Source: Halorubellus sp034808145 (lineage in GTDB: Archaea > Halobacteriota > Halobacteria > Halobacteriales > Natrialbaceae). From it: DNA of 64,000 nucleotides. Shown in pieces: positions 50,723-60,100 of the stretch (position 1 is the stretch's first letter; the number at the start of each line of letters is the position of its first letter). The DNA is taken from contig NZ_JAXHGM010000002.1 in NCBI RefSeq assembly GCF_034808145.1, positions 124,001-188,000 of the forward strand. The letters are read 5' to 3'. The translations under genes and the position numbers were made by a program. The notes under the pieces were generated by a model. The model ran no database searches. It was not told the origin of the DNA and was given only the letters and a program-made list of their open reading frames with translations.

Positions 50723-50739
50723 GGTAACGCTCCGTTACC
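50723..50739 (-). promoter_or_regulatory. Inverted repeat abutting the start codon of the 65-residue gene
   Basis: GGTAACG, CTC, CGTTACC: perfect 7-bp arms directly before the start codon (50722). A single GGTAACG half-site is also found at about 50385, 12 bp before the start of the DUF6149-like gene. It could be an operator or an RNA hairpin over the ribosome-entry region. Confidence 0.5.
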
Positions 50740-51069
50740 CGAGAAACACCCACTTTCCTCGGGGCTCGGCTTCACGAACCGTATCCCACGGGGTCTTATG
50801 TCCCTTCCGAGAACGTCGGGAAACCTCACGTAATCGTCCGTTAGACGTATTCAACTGTCTGCAACGAGCCCGCAACCGTCGGCATCTGGTACCCAGTCGA
50901 CGACCCGTGCTCGCGGAGCGACGCGTGGACTCGGTCGACGAGTGCGGCGCGCGCACCACGTCCTCGCGGGTCGGCTCGATTCGAGCGCTCGCGAAGAAAG
51001 ACGCGCGGACCGGGATGGCGAGCCCGCACTCGACGAGGAGAGCGGGTGCGTGCTACCGGTCGCGGTCGG
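50740..51069. other. 330-bp gene-free stretch
   Basis: I see no gene between the Hsp20 stop and the 65-residue protein. A TATA-like CTTATG is present near 50795 (plus strand), without an evident downstream gene. Confidence 0.4.
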
Positions 51070-51621
51070 TCACTGGAACCCGATGCGTTTGCGGTCCTCC
51101 GCGTCGCCCTTCGGGACCTCGATGGTGCACATCCCGGCGTCGTACGTCGCCGTCGTCTCCTCGACGTCGATGGTGACGGGGAGCCGGATGGTGCGCTCGA
51201 GGTGACGCGGGCACTCGCGCTGGAGGACGCGGTGGCCCTGCGTCGGCTCCTCGCCGTCGCGTTCCCCGGCGACGATGAGCTGGTTCTCGTCGGCGTACAC
51301 CGAGATGTCCGCCTTCTCGAACCCCGGCATCTCGAGTTCGACGAGGTACGACTCGGGCGTCTCCGTGACGTCCGCGCGCGGCATCGCGACCTCCGGGCCG
51401 CCGCCCGTCGGCCCCTGGACGCCGCTCGCCCCGCCGGCCGCGCCTCGGCCGGCGTCGGCGTGCGTCCCGCCCACGTCGCCGGGGTCCACACCGGGCGACG
51501 CGGTACTCGTCGCGGCTCCCGCGGACTGGGGGACGCTCATGCCCTGGTGGACGACGGGCATCCCCTGCGCCGCGAACCGCGGGTCGTCTCGGTACGGGTT
51601 CCCCGCCGGATTCCACGTCAT
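51070..51621 (-). CDS. Hsp20/alpha-crystallin small heat-shock protein
   Basis: 183 residues. A disordered N-terminal arm of about 75 residues (Gly/Ala/Ser/Pro, e.g. GADPGD-like stretches) is followed by the alpha-crystallin domain: PRADVTETPESYLVELEMPG, FEKADISVYADENQLIVAGE, and VDVEETTATYDAGMCTIEVPK. The C-terminal I-x-I anchor is not obvious (ends DRKRIGFQ). Holdase chaperone that keeps unfolding proteins soluble. Its ATG (51621) overlaps the stop of the Q-rich gene by one base (TGATG), so both are made from one transcript. Confidence 0.9.
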   Translation of the reverse strand: MTWNPAGNPYRDDPRFAAQGMPVVHQGMSVPQSAGAATSTASPGVDPGDVGGTHADAGRGAAGGASGVQGPTGGGPEVAMPRADVTETPESYLVELEMPGFEKADISVYADENQLIVAGERDGEEPTQGHRVLQRECPRHLERTIRLPVTIDVEETTATYDAGMCTIEVPKGDAEDRKRIGFQ

Positions 51622-52895
51622 CAGTACGACACCGGCATCTCGCCGTACGGGCCGCTCCGCGTGCCCGAGGTCACGTCGCCGGCGACGTTCGTCCCGCGGT
51701 ACTGTTGCCCGTACTGCTGCCCGGTCGTCGACGCGTCCATCGACGCCTGCGAGAGCAGCGAGCCGACCGTGGTCACGGTCCCGTCCTGGAGCGTCACGGG
51801 GTCGTCGAGCCGGGGCTTCTGGATGGCGCCTGCTCCCTGGATGGGCGCTTGCTTCGACGCGTCGGACTGGATGCCTTGCGCTTGCGCGTACTGGCTCTGT
51901 TGGGTCGTCGGCGACGACCGATCGGGCTTCTGGACGGAGAGGTCACCGGCGCTCGCCCGGAGCGGTATCTTCGACACCGCCGACGCGTCGGCCGCGAACC
52001 CCGACGGCGACGGCGCCCGCTGGAACTGTTCGCCGACCGCCCTCTGGGCGAGCCCCTGAGCGTGCGGAACGGGTCCCTGTGCCTGCGGAGCGAACTCCTG
52101 AGCGCGCGCGGTGAACTGGCGACCGGACGCGGACGCCATCCCCGGAAGCTGCCCCTGGAACGCGCCGAGGGCTGCCTGCCGCGACGTGCCGACCGACGGC
52201 TCGTCGACGCGGCCACTCGCCATCGGCACGTCGATCGGCGTCCCGCCACCCGCCGAACGCGGCCGGCTCTCGACGCTCATCGCGGGCTGCTGGACGCGGC
52301 CCTGTTGGACGGGCTGTTGCGTGGGGTCCTGCTGGATGGGCTGTTGCGTGAATCCCTGTTGACTGGGTTGCTGGGCGTGGCTCTGCTGGATGGGTTGTTG
52401 CGTGAGGCCCTGTTGGACGGGCTGTTGCGTGAAGCCCTGCTGGATGGGCTGTTGCGTGGGGTCCTGCTGGATGGGCTGTTGAGCGCGGCCCTGTTGGATT
52501 GGCTGTGTCGCCTGGTACCCTATCGGGGTCTGAGTTGGCTGGGTCGCGTGTATCGGCTGGTGCGCGCTCGCGGAGTTCCCGTGCTCGACGGCACCGAACG
52601 GCTGCTTCGGTGCGTCGACGCCGCTCCCGGCCTGCCGTTCGTATCCCTGGGCCTGCAGTTGCCGGTCGTACGTCTGGACCCCGCGTGGGTCCGCCGCCTG
52701 GCTCGGTGCCTGCTGCGCGACACCCCGTTGCGGCGCGTGCTGTTGCTGGGTCCCGTAGGCCTGCGAGCCGAAGAACGCACCCGTGCCGGACATCTGGCCC
52801 TGCGCTCCTGTGGCGCGCGTCGCTTCGAGACTGCGCTGGTCGGTGAACTGCGGGTCTGTCGACGCCGTCGGAATACTGCTAGTGTTCTGGTACAT
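51621..52895 (-). CDS. Gln-rich, prion-like low-complexity protein coupled to Hsp20
   Basis: 424 residues of almost pure low-complexity sequence: Gln, Ala, Pro, Ser and Gly dominate and few hydrophobic residues remain. In the middle (about residues 130-204) a nine-residue motif QQPIQQGFT is repeated about eight times with variation (QQPIQQDPT, QQPVQQGLT, QQPSQQGFT). Only the C-terminal 70 residues (LDDPVTLQDGTVTTVGSLLS, GQQYGQQYRGTNVAGDVTSG) look structured. No signal peptide or membrane helix. The stop overlaps the Hsp20 ATG. Function unknown; the composition is that of phase-separating proteins, and coupling to a chaperone supports an assembly-prone client. Unusual among the acidic proteins of the window. 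Confidence 0.78.
   Translation of the reverse strand: MYQNTSSIPTASTDPQFTDQRSLEATRATGAQGQMSGTGAFFGSQAYGTQQQHAPQRGVAQQAPSQAADPRGVQTYDRQLQAQGYERQAGSGVDAPKQPFGAVEHGNSASAHQPIHATQPTQTPIGYQATQPIQQGRAQQPIQQDPTQQPIQQGFTQQPVQQGLTQQPIQQSHAQQPSQQGFTQQPIQQDPTQQPVQQGRVQQPAMSVESRPRSAGGGTPIDVPMASGRVDEPSVGTSRQAALGAFQGQLPGMASASGRQFTARAQEFAPQAQGPVPHAQGLAQRAVGEQFQRAPSPSGFAADASAVSKIPLRASAGDLSVQKPDRSSPTTQQSQYAQAQGIQSDASKQAPIQGAGAIQKPRLDDPVTLQDGTVTTVGSLLSQASMDASTTGQQYGQQYRGTNVAGDVTSGTRSGPYGEMPVSY
52284..52508 (-). repeat. 27-bp coding tandem repeats (nine-residue QQPxQQxxx units)
   Basis: Roughly eight copies of a 27-bp unit within the Gln-rich gene; units vary by several bases and encode QQPIQQ plus three variable residues. 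Confidence 0.85.
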
Positions 52896-53357
52896 TTGTG
52901 GGTCGTGGCTCGCGCGCTCACCGCTACGGCGCTGCGTGGAGCCACGACGAGACGAGGCGCGAAAACAGCATAAAGAGAGCCGACCTTTCACCCGAGTAGG
53001 TCCCTGATTCGGGTCGGTAAGCCCGATAGCGAGGCACGGATAACGACCGATGCACGACCTCTATTCATCGTGATGTGTTCGAGTAACTCGGGGTTTCCGA
53101 GCGGCGACGCACAGTAGGCGACCGGAGCCGATATCGACGACGCTACCCGACTGGCAGCCGGACGCCAACCGACGGCAGTCGAACGACCACCGTCGGCAAC
53201 TGGTCGGTACCGGTCGAGGACTGGCGGCGACGCCGGCGCGAGCACGGACCGACGTAACCCGGCCTTGGGCGGTGCTTGCACGCGAAACGAACGGTTCACG
53301 CGGCCAGGTTCTCGGAGATAGCAACCCACTTTAACCCCCGTACCGAACGGTTCGGAC
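52896..53357. other. Gene-free stretch and Q-rich/Hsp20 promoter
   Basis: A minus-strand TATA-like TTTATG at about 52968-52975 would give a leader of 50 nt for the Gln-rich gene. A TTTAA box (53330-53336) serves the flavoprotein at 53358, leaderless. The sequence CGAACGGTTC occurs twice (about 53287 and 53345), the latter overlapping that gene's start. I see no gene, apart from a doubtful 27-residue minus-strand frame at 52988-53068. Confidence 0.45.
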
Positions 53358-54602
53358 ATGACCGAATCGTACGTGATCATCGGCGACGGCATCGCGGGGT
53401 CCTCTGCAGCGGAGACACTCCGAGAGGAGGCGCCGGACGCCGACATCACCGTCATCACGGACGAGGGGGAAGCCCTCTACAATCGCATCCTCATCAAGGA
53501 GTTCGCGAAGGGCAAGATGCCCGAAGCACCCATCTCCATCCACGACGGGAGCTGGTACGAGGAGCGAGACATCGAACTGGAACTGAACACGCACGTCACG
53601 ACCATCGACGTCGACGGCCACGAGATCAAGACGCACTCGGGTGACGTCATCGAGTACGACAAGCTGCTGGTCGCGACCGGTGGGACGCCGACGCAGCTGC
53701 CCGTCGAGAACTCCGACGCCGAGGGCGTCCATCACTTCTGGACGTTCCAGGACGCGCGCGGCATCGAGGAGCACGCCGCGGAAGCCGACACCGGGCTCGT
53801 CGTGGGGGCGGGCCTGCTCGGCATCGACCTCGCCGCGATCTGTGGTGCGCAGGACGTCGACGCGAAGTACCTGATGCGCGGGGACTGCTGGTGGCGGTAC
53901 GCGCTCAGCGAGGAGGGCGCGGAGATCATCCACGACGGCCTCCGCGAGAAGGGCGTCGAGCCCGTGTTCCAGTCCGGCGTCGACCACTTCACGACGGACG
54001 AGGACGGCGCGGTGACGGGTGCGGTCGACCCGAACGGCGTCGAGCACGACGGTGACTTCGTCGGCGTCGCCATCGGCCTGAACTTCAACACGGAGTTCCT
54101 CCGCGGAACCGGTATCGAGCTGGACGACGGCATCGTCGTCGACGAGTACATGCAGACGGACGTCGAGGACGTGTACGCGGCCGGTGACCTGACGAAGTTC
54201 CACGACGTCCTGCTCGGCGAGCAGGCGCAGAACGGGTCGTGGGGGAGCGCGAAGGAACAGGGTCAGATCGCGGCGAAGAACATGGTTGCGGACGCGGAGG
54301 AGGCGGTGTTCGAGTGGGTGTCGTCGTACTCCATCACGCACTTCGACTTCCCGTTCCTCTCGTTCGGACATCCGACGCAGGGCGACGATTACGTGGAGCA
54401 GAAGTACTCGGACACGGAGTGGCGTCGCGTCGTGTTCAACGACGGGAAGGTCATCGGTGGCGTGCTCATCGGCGACCTGGCACCGCAGACGAAGTTGAAG
54501 AAGCTCGCTCGCGAGCAGCGCGACCTCACCGGACAGAAGGAGGTCCTGCTCGACGAGGAACTGGACCTCGATCGGTTGGACGCGCCGGAAGCCGAGCAGT
54601 AG
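53358..54602 (+). CDS. NAD(P)H/FAD oxidoreductase (NADH-oxidase or rubredoxin-reductase-like)
   Basis: 414 residues with two Rossmann folds: FAD motif YVIIGDGIAGSSAAETL at the N terminus and NAD(P) motif TGLVVGAGLLGIDLAAICG near 155, and the second FAD block VYAAGDLTKFHDV near 270. The active-site residue region EALYNRILIKEF has no redox CxxC, so electrons probably go to a small partner, oxygen or a quinone. The C terminus has a dimerisation-like domain (TEWRRVVFNDGKVIGGVLIG). Leaderless start near 53358; no partner ferredoxin or rubredoxin next door. Confidence 0.87.
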   Translation: MTESYVIIGDGIAGSSAAETLREEAPDADITVITDEGEALYNRILIKEFAKGKMPEAPISIHDGSWYEERDIELELNTHVTTIDVDGHEIKTHSGDVIEYDKLLVATGGTPTQLPVENSDAEGVHHFWTFQDARGIEEHAAEADTGLVVGAGLLGIDLAAICGAQDVDAKYLMRGDCWWRYALSEEGAEIIHDGLREKGVEPVFQSGVDHFTTDEDGAVTGAVDPNGVEHDGDFVGVAIGLNFNTEFLRGTGIELDDGIVVDEYMQTDVEDVYAAGDLTKFHDVLLGEQAQNGSWGSAKEQGQIAAKNMVADAEEAVFEWVSSYSITHFDFPFLSFGHPTQGDDYVEQKYSDTEWRRVVFNDGKVIGGVLIGDLAPQTKLKKLAREQRDLTGQKEVLLDEELDLDRLDAPEAEQ

Positions 54603-54956
54603 GCCGTCCTCGTTCCGCGTCGTCGTTCTTCTGCCGACAGTTCGGCTCGTAGACCGCGGGTCGTCGAGCGGTCGTTCCGTAGTCAGTGGTTCGCCGATAG
54701 GTGGTTCTGTCGTCTGACGGTCGTTGAGCGTTCACTCTGCCGGTCGTGGTGCTGGTGGGTCGGGGGCCGTCGTTCGAGTAGGCGGTTGCTACGTGGTGCT
54801 GGTGTAGTTCGTGTCCGGGTGTCGTCGGTGAGCGATGGCAGCTTGGGACGCGTCGTTGGGGTGTTGGGTGGTGATTCGTGGGGTTGTCGTGTCGCGGCGG
54901 TTTGGGTCGTCAACGCCAACCTTTATTAGAAATCATGCTATACTGTACCATGCCCC
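54603..54956. other. Gene-free stretch
   Basis: 350 bp of lower-complexity, T-rich sequence without a coding frame. The TATA-like box (CTTTATTA, 54921-54928) of the following gene is at its end. Confidence 0.5.
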
Positions 54957-55181
54957 ATGGCAGTTAGTGACACCACGAGCGGCGCTCTGCGGTTACGCCG
55001 TACCGAATCCGTCCCAGCGGACGCGACGGTCAAGCACGTCGACCAGCTCCGGGAACGGACCTACAGACGGGTTGCACGCGCGACCGACGGCTCGGTCGTC
55101 GAGATAGACGCGACGTCGACGCGACTCTCCGCGGGGGACGTCGTGGTGTTCACCGACTACCTACGCGTCGAACGCGCCTGA
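54957..55181 (+). CDS. Small haloarchaeal protein
   Basis: 74 residues, no membrane segment; strands are suggested by ALRLRRTESVP and VVEIDATSTRLSAGDVVVFT. No family recognised. A TATA-like CTTTATTA about 27 bp before the start and the ATG at 54957 fit a nearly leaderless transcript, supporting it as a real gene. A second ATG at 54950 is out of frame. Confidence 0.65.
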   Translation: MAVSDTTSGALRLRRTESVPADATVKHVDQLRERTYRRVARATDGSVVEIDATSTRLSAGDVVVFTDYLRVERA

Positions 55182-55288
55182 CTGGGGGCGAGCGCGTTCT
55201 CTCCGAACACGACCACGTAGCGATCGCGTCGTTCGCCCAGTCGAGGCAGACCGACACGTTCTTTCGCCGCGACCGGCCATCTTCGTGC

Positions 55289-55708
55289 ATGAACGGGCCC
55301 GACAGTGGCACGATGACGCTGGCGTTCGAGCTCTCCGCGCTCCAGGCGCTCGCGGACCCCGAGGCCGTGTTCGACGACGCGCGACGCTGGGCGAAGTACG
55401 TCGGCGTCGTCTCGGACGAACCGACGTACGTCGTCACGAACTTCACGCGGAAGAACCGCGTCCGCCAGGACTTCTTCTCGGGGCCGCGCGGCCGCGAGGA
55501 GAGTCTGGAGAGCGTCCACGAGCAGTTCGACACCGACCGGCACGTGTTCGTCGGCACCGAGGACGGAGACGCGGACCTCGCCGACCGCGTCGACTGGGAG
55601 TACCTCGCCGTCGAGGACGCCGCGGACGCCGCCGACTGGACGCTCGCGACCGCCACCGCGACCGAGGACGCCGGCGACGAGGAGCCGGTCCGCGACGACT
55701 GGCCCTGA
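55289..55708 (+). CDS. Haloarchaeal hypothetical (DUF7124-like)
   Basis: 139 residues: MTLAFELSALQALADPEAVF, RRWAKYVGVVSDEPTYVVTN and FTRKNRVRQDFFSGPRGREE are strikingly conserved-looking; then a short acidic C-terminal tail. From memory the pattern is that of the family DUF7124. Function unknown; no motifs of an enzyme. Monocistronic; spacing to the next gene (55806) is under 100 bp and both are on the plus strand. Confidence 0.72.
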   Translation: MNGPDSGTMTLAFELSALQALADPEAVFDDARRWAKYVGVVSDEPTYVVTNFTRKNRVRQDFFSGPRGREESLESVHEQFDTDRHVFVGTEDGDADLADRVDWEYLAVEDAADAADWTLATATATEDAGDEEPVRDDWP

Positions 55709-55805
55709 CCGGAGGCGGGTTCGAGGAGTCACGACCGGGCGTCGTCCCGACGTGCGACGACCGGGAGTCGCGGCCCTTTTACGCGCTCGTTCCGAACGCG
55801 CTCGT

Positions 55806-56345
55806 ATGCCTGAGCCGCGGGTTCCGGGTGACGACGCGCCGAGTAGCGCACTGGAGCTGTCCTGTGGCGAGCGCGTCGACGTGAAGGACCTGGACATGGG
55901 CGTCCGCGATATCTCGTGTGCGTGCGGCGAGACGCACGCGGTCGTGCAGGACGTCCATCCGCCGTCGCGGTTCTTCCCCGAGAGCCTCGTCGCGGTCCTC
56001 CAGGAGACCATCGAGCCGGAGGACGACTTCGACGAGTTCGGCACCATCCACCTCATGGGCGTCGTCCTCGAGGAGTTCCCGGCCGAGGTCGCCGTGAAGG
56101 ACGTGAGCGACGACGGGAGCGTCGGGTACTCGATGGTGTGGGTGACCGAGTTCGACTCGCGGCGCCTCCACGAGATCGTCGTGGAGCTCGTCGTCGAGCT
56201 GATGGAGCACGCGATCTCGCACGCGGAGGACCAGAACGCCGTCGAGGAGTTCGAACGGCAGATGCTGGAGTTCGACGTCGCGGAGTTCGTCGAGGCGTAC
56301 CGCTCGCAGCGTGACTTCGCGGACGAGCACGACACTGCGTTATAG
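55806..56345 (+). CDS. Haloarchaeal hypothetical (DUF5815-like)
   Basis: 179 residues; a short CGE and CACGE cysteine set (near residues 20 and 40) may bind metal, then PSRFFPESLVAVLQETIEPE, FDEFGTIHLMGVVLEEFPAE and a helical C-terminal half (LHEIVVELVVELMEHAISH, FEAYRSQRDFADEH-like). By memory it matches DUF5815. No function known. Start at the ATG at 55806 after an Arg-rich shadow. Confidence 0.72.
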   Translation: MPEPRVPGDDAPSSALELSCGERVDVKDLDMGVRDISCACGETHAVVQDVHPPSRFFPESLVAVLQETIEPEDDFDEFGTIHLMGVVLEEFPAEVAVKDVSDDGSVGYSMVWVTEFDSRRLHEIVVELVVELMEHAISHAEDQNAVEEFERQMLEFDVAEFVEAYRSQRDFADEHDTAL

Positions 56346-56456
56346 TTCGGTGCCGCCGTCGACGGCGGCGGCGTTGGCGCGCTCGTCGGCCGTACGCGTG
56401 TGATTCTGTCGCACCCGGGGCGTCGTTTTATGCTGCTCGCGCGCGTGCGTTGACGT

Positions 56457-56687
56457 GTGACTCCCGTGGACCACGGCGAGTTCGAGCGGATCCGTGACGT
56501 ACTGGCGAGTGCAGGTATCGAGGAGCCGCTGTCGGCGAGCGAGATCGTCGCCGTGCTCGACGAGCGCGGCGTGGACGTCGACAGCACGCACCGGGTCGCG
56601 ACGGTACTCGGCCGGCGAGCCGAGTCGGGGGCGGTCGAGGTCGTCGGCGAGGACCCGCCGTACCGGTATCGGTTCGTCGGCGAGTAG
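56457..56687 (+). CDS. Small winged-helix-like protein
   Basis: 76 residues; EFERIRDVLASAGIEEPLSA, SEIVAVLDERGVDVDSTHRV and TVLGRRAESGAVEVVGEDPP look like a compact winged-helix (three helices and a beta wing). GTG start at 56457. It may be a DNA-binding regulator, or a wHTH-type subunit of another machinery. No partner in sight. Confidence 0.65.
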   Translation: MTPVDHGEFERIRDVLASAGIEEPLSASEIVAVLDERGVDVDSTHRVATVLGRRAESGAVEVVGEDPPYRYRFVGE

Positions 56688-56702
56688 CGCGTCGCTCCGC
56701 AG

Positions 56703-56752
56703 TCGTGCGGTGGCGGTGCGGTCGGTCGTTCGTGCGGTGGCGGTGCGGTCGG
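56703..56752 (+). repeat. 23-bp perfect direct repeat, period 27
   Basis: Two perfect copies (CGTGCGGTGGCGGTGCGGTC and three more bases) start at 56703 and 56730, within the 420-bp gene-free stretch 56688-57107 before carB. Otherwise that stretch has no gene. Confidence 0.85.
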
Positions 56753-57067
56753 TGGAACGCGACGAGTCTCTTCGTTCTCGCGGGACGAGTTCGACGGGCG
56801 CATCGAGTGTGATGAGGACGTACGGGTCGGTGTCGTCGACGACGAGCGAGGCTGGCTTCGGGGTGGGAGGACGAGCACGTGCCGGTCGTCCGCGACGGGC
56901 GGTGCCGTGACGGATGCGTTCGTGGTGTCGGGCACGTCGTCCCGCGTTGCCCGGCGAGCGGGTGATTCTCCGGGACGAGTGGGAGTGACTGGCGCGGCAG
57001 CGGCCCCTCCCGCCCGGCAATATTTCGAACTTCGAAATCGAGTTACGCTTCTCGTACTCTATCGTGG

Positions 57068-57076
57068 GTCTTATTA
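57068..57076 (+). promoter_or_regulatory. TATA-like box of carB
   Basis: CTTATTA region about 35 bp before the ATG at 57108, so the predicted start near 57099 leaves only a very short leader. Confidence 0.45.
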
Positions 57077-57107
57077 CGATGTGCGGACTGGACACCGGTA
57101 AGCAATC

Positions 57108-60100
57108 ATGACCGGCGGGACACCATCCGACGACGACGCGGACGGACGCACCATCCTCCTCATCGGCTCCGGCCCCATCCAGATCGGGCAGGCCGCGGAG
57201 TTCGACTACTCCGGCGCGCAGGCCTGTCGCGCGCTCCAGGAGGAGGGCGCGCGAGTCGTCCTCGTGAACTCGAACCCGGCGACGATCATGACCGACCCCG
57301 AGATGGCCGACGAGGTCTACATCGAGCCCATCACGACCGACGCCATCGCGGAGGTCATCGAGCGCGAGCAGCCCGACGGCGTCATCGCCGGTCTCGGCGG
57401 GCAGACCGGCCTGAACGTCACCGCCGAGCTGGCGGAGGAGGGCGTGCTCGACGAGCACGACGTCGAGATCATGGGGACGCCACTGGACACCATCTACGCG
57501 ACTGAGGACCGCGACCTGTTCCGCGAGCGCATGGAGTCCATCGGCGAGCCCGTCCCGAAGTCGGTCACGATCAACAGCGTCGACGAGATCGAGGACGCCG
57601 TCGAGACCGTCGGCGGGCTTCCCGTCATCATGCGGACGACGTACACGCTCGGTGGCGCCGGGTCCGGCGTCGTCGAGGAGATGGACGAACTCAAGGAGCG
57701 CGTCCGCAAGGGCCTCCGGCTGTCGCGGAACAACGAGGTCATGATCACGGAGTCCATCGACGGCTGGGTCGAACTCGAGTACGAGGTGATGCGGGACGGC
57801 GACGACTCCTGCATCATCATCTGCAACATGGAGAACATCGACCCGATGGGCATCCACACGGGCGAGAGCACGGTCGTCACGCCCAGTCAGGTCATCCCGG
57901 ACGAGGGCCACCAGCAGATGCGCGACAGCGCGCTGAAGGTCATCCGCGAACTCGGCATCGAGGGCGGCTGTAACATCCAGCACGCGTGGCGCGACGACGG
58001 GACGCCCGGCGGCGAGTACCGCGTCGTCGAGGTGAACCCGCGTGTCTCACGGTCGTCGGCGCTCGCGTCGAAGGCGACGGGATACCCGATCGCTCGCGTG
58101 ACGGCGAAGGTCGCGCTCGGCAAGAAGCTGCACGAGATCGACAACGAGATCACGGGCGAGACGACGGCTGCGTTCGAGCCCGCGATCGACTACGTCGTCA
58201 CGAAGGTCCCGCGCTGGCCGCAGGACAAGTTCCCGGAGACGGACTTCGAGCTGTCGACCGCGATGAAGTCGACGGGGGAGGCGATGGCGATCGGGCGGAC
58301 GTTCGAGGAGAGCCTCCTGAAGGCGCTCCGGTCGAGCGAGTACGACCCGGACGTCGATTGGGAGGCGCTGAGCGACGCGGAACTGGAGGCCGAGTACCTG
58401 GTGCGGCCGAGTCCGGACCGGCCGTACGCGATGTTCGAGGCGTTCGACCGCGGCTACAGCGTCGAGGACGTCATCGAACTCACGGACATCCACGAGTGGT
58501 ACGTGGAGCGGTTCGCGAACGTCGCGCACGCGGCGCAGGCGGCCCAGGAGGGCGACTTCGAGCGTGCGGGCGAGGTCGGGTTCACGAACGCGGAGGTCGC
58601 GGCGCTCGCGAGCGACGGCGGGCGGGTCGCGGAGGCACCGACCGGTGACGTCGGGACGGGGACGACCATCGAGGAGGTGGAGGCGGCGACGCCCGAGCGT
58701 TCGTTCAAGCAGGTGGACACGTGCGCGGGCGAGTTCGCGGCGTCGACGCCGTACTACTACTCGGCGCGCCAGCCCTCGCACGTCGGGAGCCGGTACCGGA
58801 ACGAGCTTCAGGTCGACCCGGAGATGGAGAGCGTCGTCGTCGTCGGCGGCGGCCCCATCCGCATCGGGCAGGGCGTCGAGTTCGACTACTGTTCGGTGCA
58901 CGCGGTGCAGGCCCTGGAGGAGCTGGGTATCGACGCGCACGTCGTGAACAACAACCCGGAGACGGTGAGTACGGACTACGACACGAGCGACGGGTTGTTC
59001 TTCGAGCCCATCACCGCGGAGGAGATCGCGGACGTGGTCGCGGCGACGGACGCGGACGGCGTGATGGTGCAGTTCGGCGGGCAGACGTCCGTGAACGTCG
59101 GCGAGCCGCTCGAATCCGAGCTCGCGCGCCGCGAGCTCGACTGCGAGGTGCTGGGGACGAGCGTCGAGGCGATGGACCTCGCGGAGGACCGCGACCGCTT
59201 CAACGTCCTGATGGACGAGCTCGGTATCGCGCAGCCCGACGGTGGGAGTGCGACGAGCGAGGCGGAGGCGCTCGACCTCGCTCGGGACATCGGGTATCCG
59301 GTGCTCGTTCGCCCGAGCTACGTGCTCGGTGGGCGCGCGATGGAGGTCGTCCACGACGACGAGGAACTGAAGCAGTACGTCGAGGAAGCCGTCCGCGTGA
59401 GTCCGGACAAGCCCATCCTCGTCGACGAGTTCCTCGCGGGCGCGGTCGAACTGGACGTCGACGCGGTCAGCGACGGCGAGGACGTCCTCATCGGCGGTAT
59501 CATGGAGCACGTCGAGAGCGCGGGCGTGCACTCGGGTGACTCGGCGTGCGTCATCCCGCCGCGGTCGCTCGACGACGAGACGACCCGGCGCGTCCGCGGC
59601 GTCGTCGAGGACATCGCGAGCGCGCTCGACACGGTCGGTCTCCTGAACGTCCAGCTCGCCGTCCAGGGCGGCGAGGTGTACGTCCTGGAGGCGAACCCGC
59701 GCTCCTCGCGTACCGTCCCGTTCGTGTCGAAGGCGACGGGCGTCCCGATCGCGAAGCTCGCGGCGAAGGTCATGGCCGGGGAGACGCTCGCGGACCTCGA
59801 CGTCGCCGAGCAGGTCCCCGAGCACTTCTCGGTGAAGGAGGTCGTGCTGCCGTTCGACCGCCTGCCGAACTCGGACCCGCGGCTCGGCCCGGAGATGAAG
59901 TCGACGGGCGAGGTCATGGGGACCGCGAGCTCGTTCGGGATGGCGTACTGGAAGGCCCAGGACGCCGCCGGGAACGCCGTGAACACGGGCGGGAAGGCCG
60001 TGGTGTCGCTCGCGGGCGACGACGGCGACCTCCCCGAGCGGTTCGGCGACTTCTTCACGGTCGTCGAGTTCGACGACGTCTCGCAGGCCGTCATCGACGG

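Noticed and set aside
52988..53068. 27-residue minus-strand mini-frame
   Set aside because: Too short to judge, no promoter spacing or similarity to support it.
53286..53356. Two CGAACGGTTC near-palindromes before the flavoprotein gene
   Set aside because: Arms of only 5 bp; too weak to call an operator.
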